Below are positions 1-5,688 of a DNA stretch of 7,425 nucleotides, piece by piece. The stretch is from assembly GCA_045402695.1 (NCBI GenBank), contig JAWPNA010000297.1, positions 1-7,425 of the forward strand, read 5' to 3'. The stretch's first letter is position 1, and the number at the start of each line of letters is the position of its first letter. This DNA is from JAWPNA01 sp045402695. GTDB taxonomy: Bacteria > Acidobacteriota > Polarisedimenticolia > JACPZX01 > DASXTC01. Made by a program: the position numbers and the translations under genes. A model generated the notes under the pieces. It worked only from the letters and a program-made list of their open reading frames with translations, searched no databases and was not told the origin of the DNA.

Positions 1-380
1 AGCCCGCGGGGCTTCTCGCACAGCTTGGATACGACGTCGGGAAGCCCCAGGTCCTTGAAGCTCTTGATCTCCCAGGGGATGGTTCTGAAGGCGCCGGCCA
101 ACGCGCCACGCTGGCTGTAGATGTTCGCGCGGAACCGGGCCAGCCCTTTCACACCGAACGAAAGGTCGAGCTCGAGGGTCTCTTCGAATCGGTGCTTCTG
201 GTTGTCGGTCAGGATCGAGTAGCAGAGCTGCTTGGTCTCCGGAGCCGTCAGCGGCGGGAGCTGCAGAGGAATGAGCTTGCCGTCGATCCGGACCTGGGGC
301 GGCGAGTTGGTGGTGATGTGAAGGTCGGTGCCTCCCTGCTCCACCAGGGTCTTCAAGAGTTGATGCAGCGTTACATTCAT
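1..380 (-). CDS. pilT: Type IV pilus retraction ATPase PilT, N-terminal part (cut by window edge)
   Basis: PilT is the cytoplasmic hexameric ATPase that depolymerises type IV pili, giving twitching motility. Only the first 126 codons and two bases of the next are present; the Walker A, Walker B and His-box regions lie beyond position 1. The visible part is the PAS-like N-terminal domain. It has the family opening LLKTLVEQGGTDLHIT (residues 8-23), the PPQVRIDGKL stretch (27-36), and the strongly conserved ARFRANIYSQRG (81-92) followed by FRTIPWEIKSFKDLGLP (98-114). The ATG at 380-378 is chosen because the family N-terminus begins there and an AGGGGA ribosome site (391-386) sits 5 bases upstream. 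That ribosome site overlaps the pilB stop codon, so translation is probably coupled to pilB. The order pilB-pilT suggests pilC or other pilus genes follow outside the window. A PilT paralogue such as PilU is possible, but adjacency to pilB favours PilT. Confidence 0.93.
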   Translation of the reverse strand, partial: MNVTLHQLLKTLVEQGGTDLHITTNSPPQVRIDGKLIPLQLPPLTAPETKQLCYSILTDNQKHRFEETLELDLSFGVKGLARFRANIYSQRGALAGAFRTIPWEIKSFKDLGLPDVVSKLCEKPRG

Positions 381-389
381 CACATTCCC

Positions 390-2105
390 CTATAGAACCG
401 TTTCCCTGAGGACTTCCTCGGCGGTCGTGATGCCGTCCCGGAGCTTCCTCACGCCGCTGCCTCGCAGCGTGATCATTCCTTCCTCGACGGCCTTCTTCCT
501 CAACTCCAGGGCCGAGGCACCGCAGAGGATCATCTCCCTCAGGCTGTCTGAGATCTCCATCACCTCATAGAGACCCACGCGCCCTTTGTAGCCCGTGTTG
601 TTGCACGTCGTGCATCCCTTTCCCTTGTACAGCTTGATACGCGGCGCTTCGTCCGGAGCGAAGCCGATGTCGACCAGCGCCGATGCAGGCATGTGCAGCT
701 CTTCCTTGCACTGGGAGCAGCAGCGGCGAATCAGTCGCTGCGCGCAGATCAAGTGCACAGACGTGGCCACAAGGAACGGCTCAATCCCCATGTTCATGAG
801 CCGGTTGATCGTCGACGGCGCGTCGTTGGTGTGCAGAGTGGACAGCACGAGGTGCCCTGTGAGGGCCGCCTTCACCGCGATCTCGGCCGTCTCGAAGTCT
901 CGGATCTCTCCCACCAGGATGATGTTGGGGTCCTGCCGCAGAAACGACCTCAGGCTGGTGGCGAAGTTGAGCCCGATCTGCTCCTTCATCTGCACCTGGT
1001 TGATGCCGTGCAGGTTGAACTCGACCGGGTCCTCCGCCGTCATGATGTTGGTCTCCGGCGTGTTGACCCGCGCTATGGACGAGTACAGGGTGTTGGTCTT
1101 TCCCGATCCGGTGGGCCCCGTCACGAGCACCATCCCATACGGGCGGAAGATGGCCCTCTCGAATTTCACGAGCGATTCCTGCTCGAAGCCCAGGCGGGTC
1201 ATGTCCAGCATGAGGTTGTCCTTGTCCAGGAGCCTCAGGACGATTTTCTCGCCGAACAGCGTCGGGAGAACCGAGACGCGGTAGTCCATCTCCTTGCCCT
1301 TGCCCTGCATCTTCATCTTGATCTTGATGCGGCCGTCCTGAGGCAACCGCTTTTCAGCAATGTCGAGCTTGGCCATGATCTTGAGGCGCGAGGTGATGGC
1401 ATCGCGCAGTTTCATGGGAGGGTTCATGATCTCGTACAGCACCCCGTCGATGCGGTACCTGACACGGAAGTCCTTCTCGTAAGGCTCGATGTGTATGTCG
1501 CTCGCGCCGCGCTTGATCGAGTCGGTGAGTATCAGGTTCACCAGCTTGACGACCGGCGCCTCCTCGGTGGCGGCCTCGAGGCGCGCGAGGTCGAGCTGCT
1601 CCTCCTCCTCGAGCAGCTCGAGGTTCTCTGTGTCGTGCTCCGCCATCTCGTCCATGACTTTCTTGAGCTCGAGCTGGTGGGACGATCCGTAGTAGTTGTC
1701 GATCGACTCCTTGATCGACAGCTCGGAGGCCACCACCGGCTCGACGTTGTAGCCGGTCATGAACTTGATGTCGTCCATCGCGAAAACGTTGGTGGGATCC
1801 ACCATGGCGATGGTGAGGGTCGCGCCCGCGCGGCTGATCGGCATGATCAAGTACTTCTGCGCGACCTCGGAGGGGATCAGCTTGATGACGGACTCGTCGA
1901 TCTCCACCGAGGCGAGGTTGATCGCCGGGACGCCGTACTGCTGGGAGAGGAGCTGGGTGATGTCGTCTTCTTTGACAAGCCCCAGCTTGACGAGGTTGAA
2001 ACCTAGCTTGCCGCCGTTGGCTTTCTGGTGGTCGAGAGCCTTGTTGAGCTGTTCCTGCGTGATCAGGTGGGCCTTTATCAGCATTTCGCCCAGCTTGATC
2101 GCCAT
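390..2105 (-). CDS. pilB: Type IV pilus extension ATPase PilB (GspE/PilB family)
   Basis: PilB is the cytoplasmic ATPase that powers pilin polymerisation at the inner-membrane PilC platform. At 571 aa it has the usual full length. An MshEN domain (about residues 1-130) holds two tandem 24-residue motifs (4-27 and 33-56). An acidic linker (about 145-183) precedes the N2 domain, which starts near APVVKLVNLIL (183-193). The ATPase core has Walker A GPTGSGKT (330-337), the Asp box near AEDPVEF (357-363), Walker B IILVGEIRD (395-403) and the His box GHLVLSTLHT (417-426). A zinc tetracysteine site is formed by C463, C466, C498 and C501. All key residues are present. The reading frame stays open to 2339, but the ATG at 2105 is the start because MAIKLGEML is the family N-terminus and GAGGAG (2114-2109) lies just upstream. 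The 78-residue extension resembles no PilB. A possible promoter and two leader hairpins lie upstream. Confidence 0.96.
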   Translation of the reverse strand: MAIKLGEMLIKAHLITQEQLNKALDHQKANGGKLGFNLVKLGLVKEDDITQLLSQQYGVPAINLASVEIDESVIKLIPSEVAQKYLIMPISRAGATLTIAMVDPTNVFAMDDIKFMTGYNVEPVVASELSIKESIDNYYGSSHQLELKKVMDEMAEHDTENLELLEEEEQLDLARLEAATEEAPVVKLVNLILTDSIKRGASDIHIEPYEKDFRVRYRIDGVLYEIMNPPMKLRDAITSRLKIMAKLDIAEKRLPQDGRIKIKMKMQGKGKEMDYRVSVLPTLFGEKIVLRLLDKDNLMLDMTRLGFEQESLVKFERAIFRPYGMVLVTGPTGSGKTNTLYSSIARVNTPETNIMTAEDPVEFNLHGINQVQMKEQIGLNFATSLRSFLRQDPNIILVGEIRDFETAEIAVKAALTGHLVLSTLHTNDAPSTINRLMNMGIEPFLVATSVHLICAQRLIRRCCSQCKEELHMPASALVDIGFAPDEAPRIKLYKGKGCTTCNNTGYKGRVGLYEVMEISDSLREMILCGASALELRKKAVEEGMITLRGSGVRKLRDGITTAEEVLRETVL

Positions 2106-2108
2106 CGG

Positions 2109-2114
2109 CTCCTC
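2109..2114 (-). promoter_or_regulatory. pilB ribosome binding site
   Basis: The minus strand reads GAGGAG-CCG-ATG. The purine-rich site is only 3 bases from the start if all six bases are counted, or 5 if the core is GAGG. It supports the ATG at 2105 over the upstream in-frame start at 2339. The foot of a GC-rich hairpin (2127-2149) lies 12 bases upstream of this site. Confidence 0.75.
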
Positions 2115-2126
2115 GTGGACGGCACG

Positions 2127-2149
2127 GCGCGGCCGCGCTTGCGGCGCGC
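2127..2149 (-). promoter_or_regulatory. GC-rich hairpin in the pilB leader, next to the ribosome site
   Basis: In the minus-strand transcript GCCGC-AAGC-GCGGC forms a 5-bp stem with a 4-base loop. The flanking GCGC and GCGC bases extend it to 9 bp if one C is bulged out. It lies 12 bases before the GAGGAG ribosome site, so it could affect ribosome access. No U-tract follows, so it is not an intrinsic terminator. The folding was done by eye, and its regulatory role is inference. Confidence 0.45.
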
Positions 2150-2162
2150 ACACTGATGTAGC

Positions 2163-2190
2163 GATGCCGCGGCGAGTACACCGCGGCATC
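2163..2190 (-). repeat. Perfect 10-bp inverted repeat (stem-loop) in the pilB leader
   Basis: GATGCCGCGG (2163-2172) and CCGCGGCATC (2181-2190) are perfect reverse complements around an 8-base spacer, CGAGTACA. Pairing stops at both flanks. As RNA it would be a stable hairpin within the roughly 130-base leader predicted for pilB. As DNA it could be a dimer-binding operator downstream of the transcription start. No U-run follows, so a Rho-independent terminator is unlikely. Confidence 0.7.
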
Positions 2191-2241
2191 CGACTTGGTT
2201 TCGGAACCCGACAAAACAGGCTGCCGGAAAAGCGAGGGCAA

Positions 2242-2269
2242 AACTTATGTCGAGTGACACTTTTGTCAA
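2242..2269 (-). promoter_or_regulatory. Candidate sigma-70-type promoter for pilB-pilT
   Basis: On the minus strand a perfect TTGACA (2269-2264) is followed by CATAAGTTT (2249-2241). The -10 is imperfect: CATAAG matches 4 of 6 with a 14-base spacer, and TAAGTT matches 3 of 6 with a 16-base spacer. It lies in the most AT-rich part of the intergenic region. It would start transcription near 2236 and give a leader of about 130 bases carrying both hairpins. I saw no GG-N10-GC sigma-54 element here. Confidence 0.4.
2255..2268. promoter_or_regulatory. Operator-like inverted repeat TGACA-N4-TGTCA over the pilB -35 element
   Basis: TGACA (2255-2259) and TGTCA (2264-2268) are perfect inverted half-sites separated by CTTT. 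The right half-site coincides with the TTGACA hexamer of the candidate pilB promoter, so a bound dimer would be expected to occlude it. The palindrome is seen directly; the operator role is inferred. Confidence 0.35.
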
Positions 2270-2396
2270 GCGTGCCCGAGCCGTTGCGAAAGAAAGACTT
2301 GGATGCGCATCGCGGCTCCCGGGGAGCTGCCAGCCTCACTCGGCGCTTGTGGAATGTCGCGCGTGAGGGAAATCGCGCGGCCCCGGGGAAAGAGCG

Positions 2397-2426
2397 TTGA
2401 CATCGTACCGGCGCGGTCAGTAGCTT
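2397..2426 (+). promoter_or_regulatory. Candidate promoter for the membrane glycosyltransferase gene
   Basis: A perfect TTGACA (2397-2402) is followed after 18 bases by TAGCTT (2421-2426), a weak -10 matching 3 of 6. Transcription would begin around 2432-2434, which coincides with the GTG start at 2433. The -10 is poor, so this rests on the -35 match and its position. Confidence 0.3.
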
Positions 2427-2432
2427 CTCCGG

Positions 2433-3647
2433 GTGCAGTCCCCCACCGGACGAACCGAAACCACGCGCGGGATTCCGTACGCGGACCTCGCGCTCCTTCT
2501 TCTGTTCAGCCGCGCCGCGCTGCTGATTGTCGGGATCCTCTCGACCTATCTGACCTCATCGGGCCTGGCCGTACAGAAACACAACCTGGTCTATCACCAG
2601 GCAGCGCCGCTGCCGCTGGAAATCTGGGCACGGTGGGACTCCGAGTGGTATCTCCTGATCGCCGACAAGGGATATGACGTACGCGACTACTTCGACAAGT
2701 TCTCCCTCGATTACGAGTCCTCGGCCGCCGCAGGCTTCCTGCCTCTCTATCCTCTGCTGATCCGCCTGCTGACGAGGATTCTGCCCCCCTTAGGAGGAGT
2801 CGCCGCGGGGGTCATCGTGTCGAACCTCTGCCTGTTCGGCTCCCTCGCACTGCTGTACCGAATCGTGCAGGAGGAAGTCGGCGGAAAGGCGGGACGGCGG
2901 GCCGCCTATGCGGCGTGCGTGGCGCTGGTCGTTTTCCCGATGAGTCTGTTCCTCTCCGCCGTCTACGCCGAATCGCTGTTCCTGCTGCTGTCTCTGGCCT
3001 GCTTTCACTTCGCGAGGCGCGGACGCTTCGCGCCGGCGGCGATCTGGGGCGCCCTCGCCGCCGTGACGCGGCCCGCGGGCGTCCTGCTCGCTCTCCCGCT
3101 CGCGTGGGAGTGGTGGGCGCAGAGGCACGAAGCGAACGACGCGGCTCAGCGGCGGAGGCCGGCCGCATGGTCCTGGTCGTGGATTCTTGCCGTGCCCGTG
3201 CCCCTCGTGCTTTTTCTGCTGTATTGCGGGAGAGTGTTCGGTGATCCGCTGGCCTTCGTACACCGCCAGGAGCGCTGGAGGGGAGCGTCCTCGTGGCCCG
3301 GGCGCGCGCTACTGCGATGGTGGACGGAAGGGCCGGTCGCTCACGGCACTCACGGCTCCACCCTCGAGATGGGCATTGCCGTGGTTTGCCTCGTGATGAT
3401 CCCGTTCATGTTTTCCCGGCTGCGCGGCTCCTACGCGATCTACGCGACCGCGTCGATCCTGGTGCCGTTGTGCACCACGGTCTGGTCGTTCGGCCGCTAC
3501 GCATTGACGGTCTTCCCGATGTTCATGCTGATGGGAGAGGCATGGGGCGCGCGCAGGAGCCGCCTCCTGCTGCTGTACGCGATCGTGGGCGCGACGCTAT
3601 CGGGATTTCTGATGGCCCTGTTCGCCAACTGGTGGTGGGTGGGCTAG
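2433..3647 (+). CDS. Polytopic membrane glycosyltransferase, PIG-V / Mannosyl_trans2-like
   Basis: This 404-aa integral membrane protein has about nine or ten hydrophobic segments. It resembles the PIG-V family (GT-C fold), whose eukaryotic members add mannose from dolichol-phosphate-mannose to GPI; bacterial members use unknown acceptors. After a first membrane helix (about 18-38), the large external loop carries the signature WARWDSEWYLLIADKGY (65-81), whose W68-D69 pair is the likely catalytic or sugar-binding acid. FLPLYP (102-107), YAESLF (178-183), TRPAGVLLALP (212-222), GDPLAFVHRQERW (270-282) and GRYALTVFP (354-362) match the family pattern in order. The GTG at 2433 is chosen because an in-frame stop lies at 2421-2423 and the next usable starts fall inside the first helix. 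No Shine-Dalgarno sequence is visible. The gene stands alone on its strand, divergent from pilB and converging on the phosphoesterase gene. Its donor and acceptor cannot be read from the sequence. Confidence 0.8.
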   Translation: MQSPTGRTETTRGIPYADLALLLLFSRAALLIVGILSTYLTSSGLAVQKHNLVYHQAAPLPLEIWARWDSEWYLLIADKGYDVRDYFDKFSLDYESSAAAGFLPLYPLLIRLLTRILPPLGGVAAGVIVSNLCLFGSLALLYRIVQEEVGGKAGRRAAYAACVALVVFPMSLFLSAVYAESLFLLLSLACFHFARRGRFAPAAIWGALAAVTRPAGVLLALPLAWEWWAQRHEANDAAQRRRPAAWSWSWILAVPVPLVLFLLYCGRVFGDPLAFVHRQERWRGASSWPGRALLRWWTEGPVAHGTHGSTLEMGIAVVCLVMIPFMFSRLRGSYAIYATASILVPLCTTVWSFGRYALTVFPMFMLMGEAWGARRSRLLLLYAIVGATLSGFLMALFANWWWVG

Positions 3648-3655
3648 CCAGTCCC

Positions 3656-4393
3656 TCAGACGCCCAGGACCAGCCGGTGCCCCAGCACTTCGGGCAGACC
3701 CGCTTCGACGATCCTGGCGCGGGCGCTCTCCCGATCGTACGCGACGCGGTGCCACTCCACCTGCCTCGCCTCGGTATCGAAGATCGCGTAGGCCGCGTTG
3801 GGGTTGTGATCGCGGGGCTGTCCCACGGACCCGGGGTTGACCAGGTAGCGCCGGCCTGGGGCCAGCGCAATCGACCCGTGATCCTGCGTCATGATCTGCA
3901 GCCTCGGATGTTCGTTCATCAGCGTGAAGGCGCATGTGAAGTGCGTGTGGCCGAAGAAGGCGATCTCGAAAGGCAGCGACTCGAAGCTGAAGCGGGCGTC
4001 GGCCTCTCCCAGCAGGTAGTCCTCCTCGTCCACGGGCGTCCCGTGGGAGATGTGAAAGCCCCCCGCGTCGAGCGGTCCCTGTGGAAGCGCCGCGAGGTAT
4101 TCGATGCAGCGGGAACTGAGTGCCGAGCGTGTCCACAGGATCGCCGTGCGCGCGACATCGTTGAAGGTCTCGCCACCAGTGATGCCGCAGGCGGCCTTGT
4201 CATGATTGCCCCTGACCGAGAAAGACGGCGCGAGCTGCCGGACCATGTCCACCACCTCGTTGGGGCTGGCTCCGTAGCCGACAAGGTCTCCCAGCACGAC
4301 GGAGCTGTCGAACCCTCGGGCGCGTGCGTCCACCAGCACGCTGGTCGTCGCCTCCAGGTTGGCGTGAAGGTCGCTGAGAACGAGAATGCGCAT
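3656..4393 (-). CDS. Calcineurin-like metallophosphoesterase (YfcE/MJ0936-type)
   Basis: This 245-aa soluble protein belongs to the Metallophos_2 family of two-metal phosphodiesterases and phosphatases. All metal ligands are visible: SDLHAN (D8, H10), LGDLVGYG (D36), RGNHD (N63, H64), SHGTP (H117) and GHTH (H149, H151). The C-terminal VNPGSVGQPRD (185-195) is the usual family ending of the core. The GYG and 'VNPGSVGQPRD' features place it with small bacterial enzymes commonly annotated as YfcE-like or diadenosine-tetraphosphatase-like, but the natural substrate cannot be assigned. It is probably active, since no ligand is missing. The ATG at 4393 places the first metal-binding strand (MRILVLSDLH) at the exact N-terminus, as in relatives; the ribosome site is weak. 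It follows aroK on the same strand after 97 bases, so it may be read through from that operon or have its own weak promoter. It converges on the upstream plus-strand gene, with stops 8 bases apart. Confidence 0.92.
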   Translation of the reverse strand: MRILVLSDLHANLEATTSVLVDARARGFDSSVVLGDLVGYGASPNEVVDMVRQLAPSFSVRGNHDKAACGITGGETFNDVARTAILWTRSALSSRCIEYLAALPQGPLDAGGFHISHGTPVDEEDYLLGEADARFSFESLPFEIAFFGHTHFTCAFTLMNEHPRLQIMTQDHGSIALAPGRRYLVNPGSVGQPRDHNPNAAYAIFDTEARQVEWHRVAYDRESARARIVEAGLPEVLGHRLVLGV

Positions 4394-4493
4394 GGGCCGT
4401 TACTCTATCCCCACGCCCGCGCGCAACGCAACCTCAGCAGCGCCCAACCTCGAGACGGAGCGGGGCGATGGACAGGAGATGGCCGTCGAACGG
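4394..4493. other. Gap between aroK and the phosphoesterase gene
   Basis: This short non-coding stretch has a small inverted repeat, GCCGT-CGA-ACGGC, at 4482-4494 that touches the aroK stop codon. No T-run follows it on the minus strand, so it is not a convincing terminator. A very weak promoter-like pair (TTGCGT, then TAGAGT 18 bases later, ending about 11 bases before the phosphoesterase ATG) is present on the minus strand but could be chance. Confidence 0.5.
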
Positions 4494-5045
4494 CTATCCC
4501 AGCAGGCCGCCCAGCCGCTCGGCGATGAAGTGAGCTGCCTGAGCTGGGTCCCGGCCGCTGGTGTCCACGCGGAGATCTGCGGCCCGGTACCCGGCGGCGC
4601 GATCCGCCAGCAGCTCCTCCATGCGCTCCCGCGTGGAGAGCAACGGCCTCCTGGCGCCGTCGCGGCACCGCCCCAGCATCACGTCCAGGGGCGCATCGAG
4701 CCACACCATCGTCCCCGACCGCTGGATGAAGTCCCGGCTCTCCCAGCGAGTGAGCGTGCCCCCGCCCGTGGCTACGACCACATCGCGCATCTCGCCGACC
4801 TCACGCAGCGCGAGAGCTTCCAGGCGGCGGAACTCGGGCTCCCCATCCTGCTCGAAGATCTCCGCGACCGTCAGCCCGCGCTTTCTCTCGATCTCCGCGT
4901 CCAGATCCACGAAGCGGAACCCGAGCTCTCTCGCCAGATGAGGGCCCACCGAGCTCTTGCCCGATCCCATGAAGCCCACCAGGAAAACCCGTCCCCGCCG
5001 CGCCTTCTCCACGACTCCAGGATATCGCCCGGCCGGCCCCACCAT
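4494..5045 (-). CDS. aroK: Shikimate kinase
   Basis: The enzyme phosphorylates shikimate to shikimate 3-phosphate with ATP, the fifth step of chorismate synthesis. At 183 aa it has the family's usual size, with a short N-terminal extension before the first strand. Visible elements are Walker A GFMGSGKS (24-31), the shikimate-binding DLD (D47, D49), FRRLE (72-76, with R73), the GGG turn (94-96), the lid RRPLL (132-136) and the adenine-side GYRAADLRVDT (152-162). The ATG at 5045 is chosen because an AGGGG ribosome site lies 8 bases upstream. A longer in-frame start at 5132 would overlap thiE by 68 bases and add residues unlike the family. The gene lies 19 bases after thiE and is probably in the acc-thiE unit. 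The symbol could equally be aroL. Confidence 0.95.
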   Translation of the reverse strand: MVGPAGRYPGVVEKARRGRVFLVGFMGSGKSSVGPHLARELGFRFVDLDAEIERKRGLTVAEIFEQDGEPEFRRLEALALREVGEMRDVVVATGGGTLTRWESRDFIQRSGTMVWLDAPLDVMLGRCRDGARRPLLSTRERMEELLADRAAGYRAADLRVDTSGRDPAQAAHFIAERLGGLLG

Positions 5046-5053
5046 CAAATGCG

Positions 5054-5058
5054 CCCCT
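5054..5058 (-). promoter_or_regulatory. aroK ribosome binding site
   Basis: The minus strand reads AGGGG, then 8 bases, then ATG (5045-5043). The site lies in the 19-base gap after the thiE stop codon. It decides the start in favour of 5045 rather than the upstream in-frame ATG at 5132. Confidence 0.75.
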
Positions 5059-5064
5059 GGCCTG

Positions 5065-5688
5065 CTATCCGCCGAGGGCAAGGTAGGCCGCTGTGGCCGC
5101 GGGGATGTCCGGGCTCGACATGATGTCGCCAAGCACGGCCACCGAGGCCGCCCCCGCCTGCAGGACCTCGTGCGCGCGCTCCCGATTCATGCCGCCGATG
5201 GCCACCAGCGGGATCCGGATCGCCCAAGCGGCCCGTTCCACCGCGCGAACGCCCAGGGCCGGCCGCGAAACCGAAGCGTGTTCCGTGGGGAAGATGGGGC
5301 CGAGCGCGACGTAGTCCAGAGGCATTGCGGACGCCGCAGCGATCGCATCCTCTACGCCGTGCGCCGAGAACCCGATGATTGCATCCTTCCCCAGGATCGA
5401 CCGCGCCGCAGCGGCCGGCAGATCCTCGCCGCCCACGTGCACCCCCGCCGCGTACACCAGCGCCGCGACATCCACCCGATCGTTGAGGATGAGCCGCGCC
5501 CCGCCCGCCACGGCGGCCGCCACCGCATCGCGCGCCGCTTCGAACAGCTCCCTGTCCGCCATCGCCTTCTCGCGCACCTGCACAAGGGTCGCGCCTCCCA
5601 GGCACAGGAGCGACACGAGCTCCGCGTGTGAGCGGCCCCCCGCCGAGCCTCGGTCCGTGATCGGATACAGACGGGGCAGATGGATCAC
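5065..5688 (-). CDS. thiE: Thiamine-phosphate synthase (ThiE), divergent active-site loop
   Basis: ThiE joins HMP-pyrophosphate and thiazole phosphate to form thiamine monophosphate, on a TIM barrel. The 207-aa product has the family length. Family motifs seen in order are YPITDRG (8-14), QVREK (37-41), LILNDRVDVA (66-75), GVHVGGEDLP (82-91), GFSAHG (106-111), DYVALGPIFPT (125-135) and VAIGGMN (162-168), then the phosphate-binding C-terminal AVLGDIM. Two departures stand out. GxHLGQEDLP has Gly instead of Gln at residue 87. The usual T-x-T-K loop after GPIFPT reads TEHAS (135-139), so the second Thr and the Lys are absent. The start is a GTG whose G is also the last base of the accC stop (TAGTG), with no clear ribosome site, so translation is probably coupled to accC. 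The frame is open further upstream inside accC, but those residues are accC shadow. TenI, a non-synthase relative, is an alternative, though its GH motif is not present. Confidence 0.85.
   Translation of the reverse strand: MIHLPRLYPITDRGSAGGRSHAELVSLLCLGGATLVQVREKAMADRELFEAARDAVAAAVAGGARLILNDRVDVAALVYAAGVHVGGEDLPAAAARSILGKDAIIGFSAHGVEDAIAAASAMPLDYVALGPIFPTEHASVSRPALGVRAVERAAWAIRIPLVAIGGMNRERAHEVLQAGAASVAVLGDIMSSPDIPAATAAYLALGG

Larger units (their letters stand above)
2106..2432. other. Divergent intergenic region between pilB and the membrane glycosyltransferase gene
   Basis: This 327-base stretch has no convincing gene. The part nearest pilB (2106-2190) is extremely GC-rich and hairpin-forming. 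The middle (about 2205-2270) is locally AT-richer and holds the candidate pilB promoter. The right part (2300-2432) is GC-rich again and ends with a candidate plus-strand promoter. Minor repeats include the directly repeated heptamer TCGCGCG at 2357-2363 and 2373-2379 (16 bases apart) and a short inverted repeat GCTCC-CGG-GGAGC at 2315-2327. Either could be a protein-binding site, but both are also easily expected by chance in DNA this GC-rich. Confidence 0.8.

Noticed and set aside
693..2006. Long plus-strand open frame (437 codons) antisense to pilB
   Set aside because: It lies entirely within the clearly functional pilB gene. Its product is a low-complexity run of H, R, D, V and L, as expected when a GC-rich gene is read backwards, and it has no recognisable domain.
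2163..2190. Perfect 10-bp stem-loop as a Rho-independent terminator
   Set aside because: There is no T-tract on either side of the stem in either direction, and it lies in a leader between divergent genes.
2236..2300. Sigma-54 promoter for pilB
   Set aside because: GGGCACGCTTGAC superficially resembles the -24 element, but there is no GC at the correct -12 spacing.
2106..2339. 78-residue N-terminal extension of PilB
   Set aside because: The frame is open, but the residues resemble no PilB and would cover the promoter and hairpins. The ATG at 2105 has a ribosome site and the family N-terminus.
4482..4494. Inverted repeat GCCGT-CGA-ACGGC as an aroK terminator
   Set aside because: The stem is only 5 bp and is followed on the minus strand by CATCTCC rather than a U-run.
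3293..4528. Long plus-strand open frame (411 codons) spanning the end of the glycosyltransferase and the phosphoesterase
   Set aside because: It is antisense to an intact phosphoesterase with every metal ligand and out of frame with the membrane protein. It has no domain signal.
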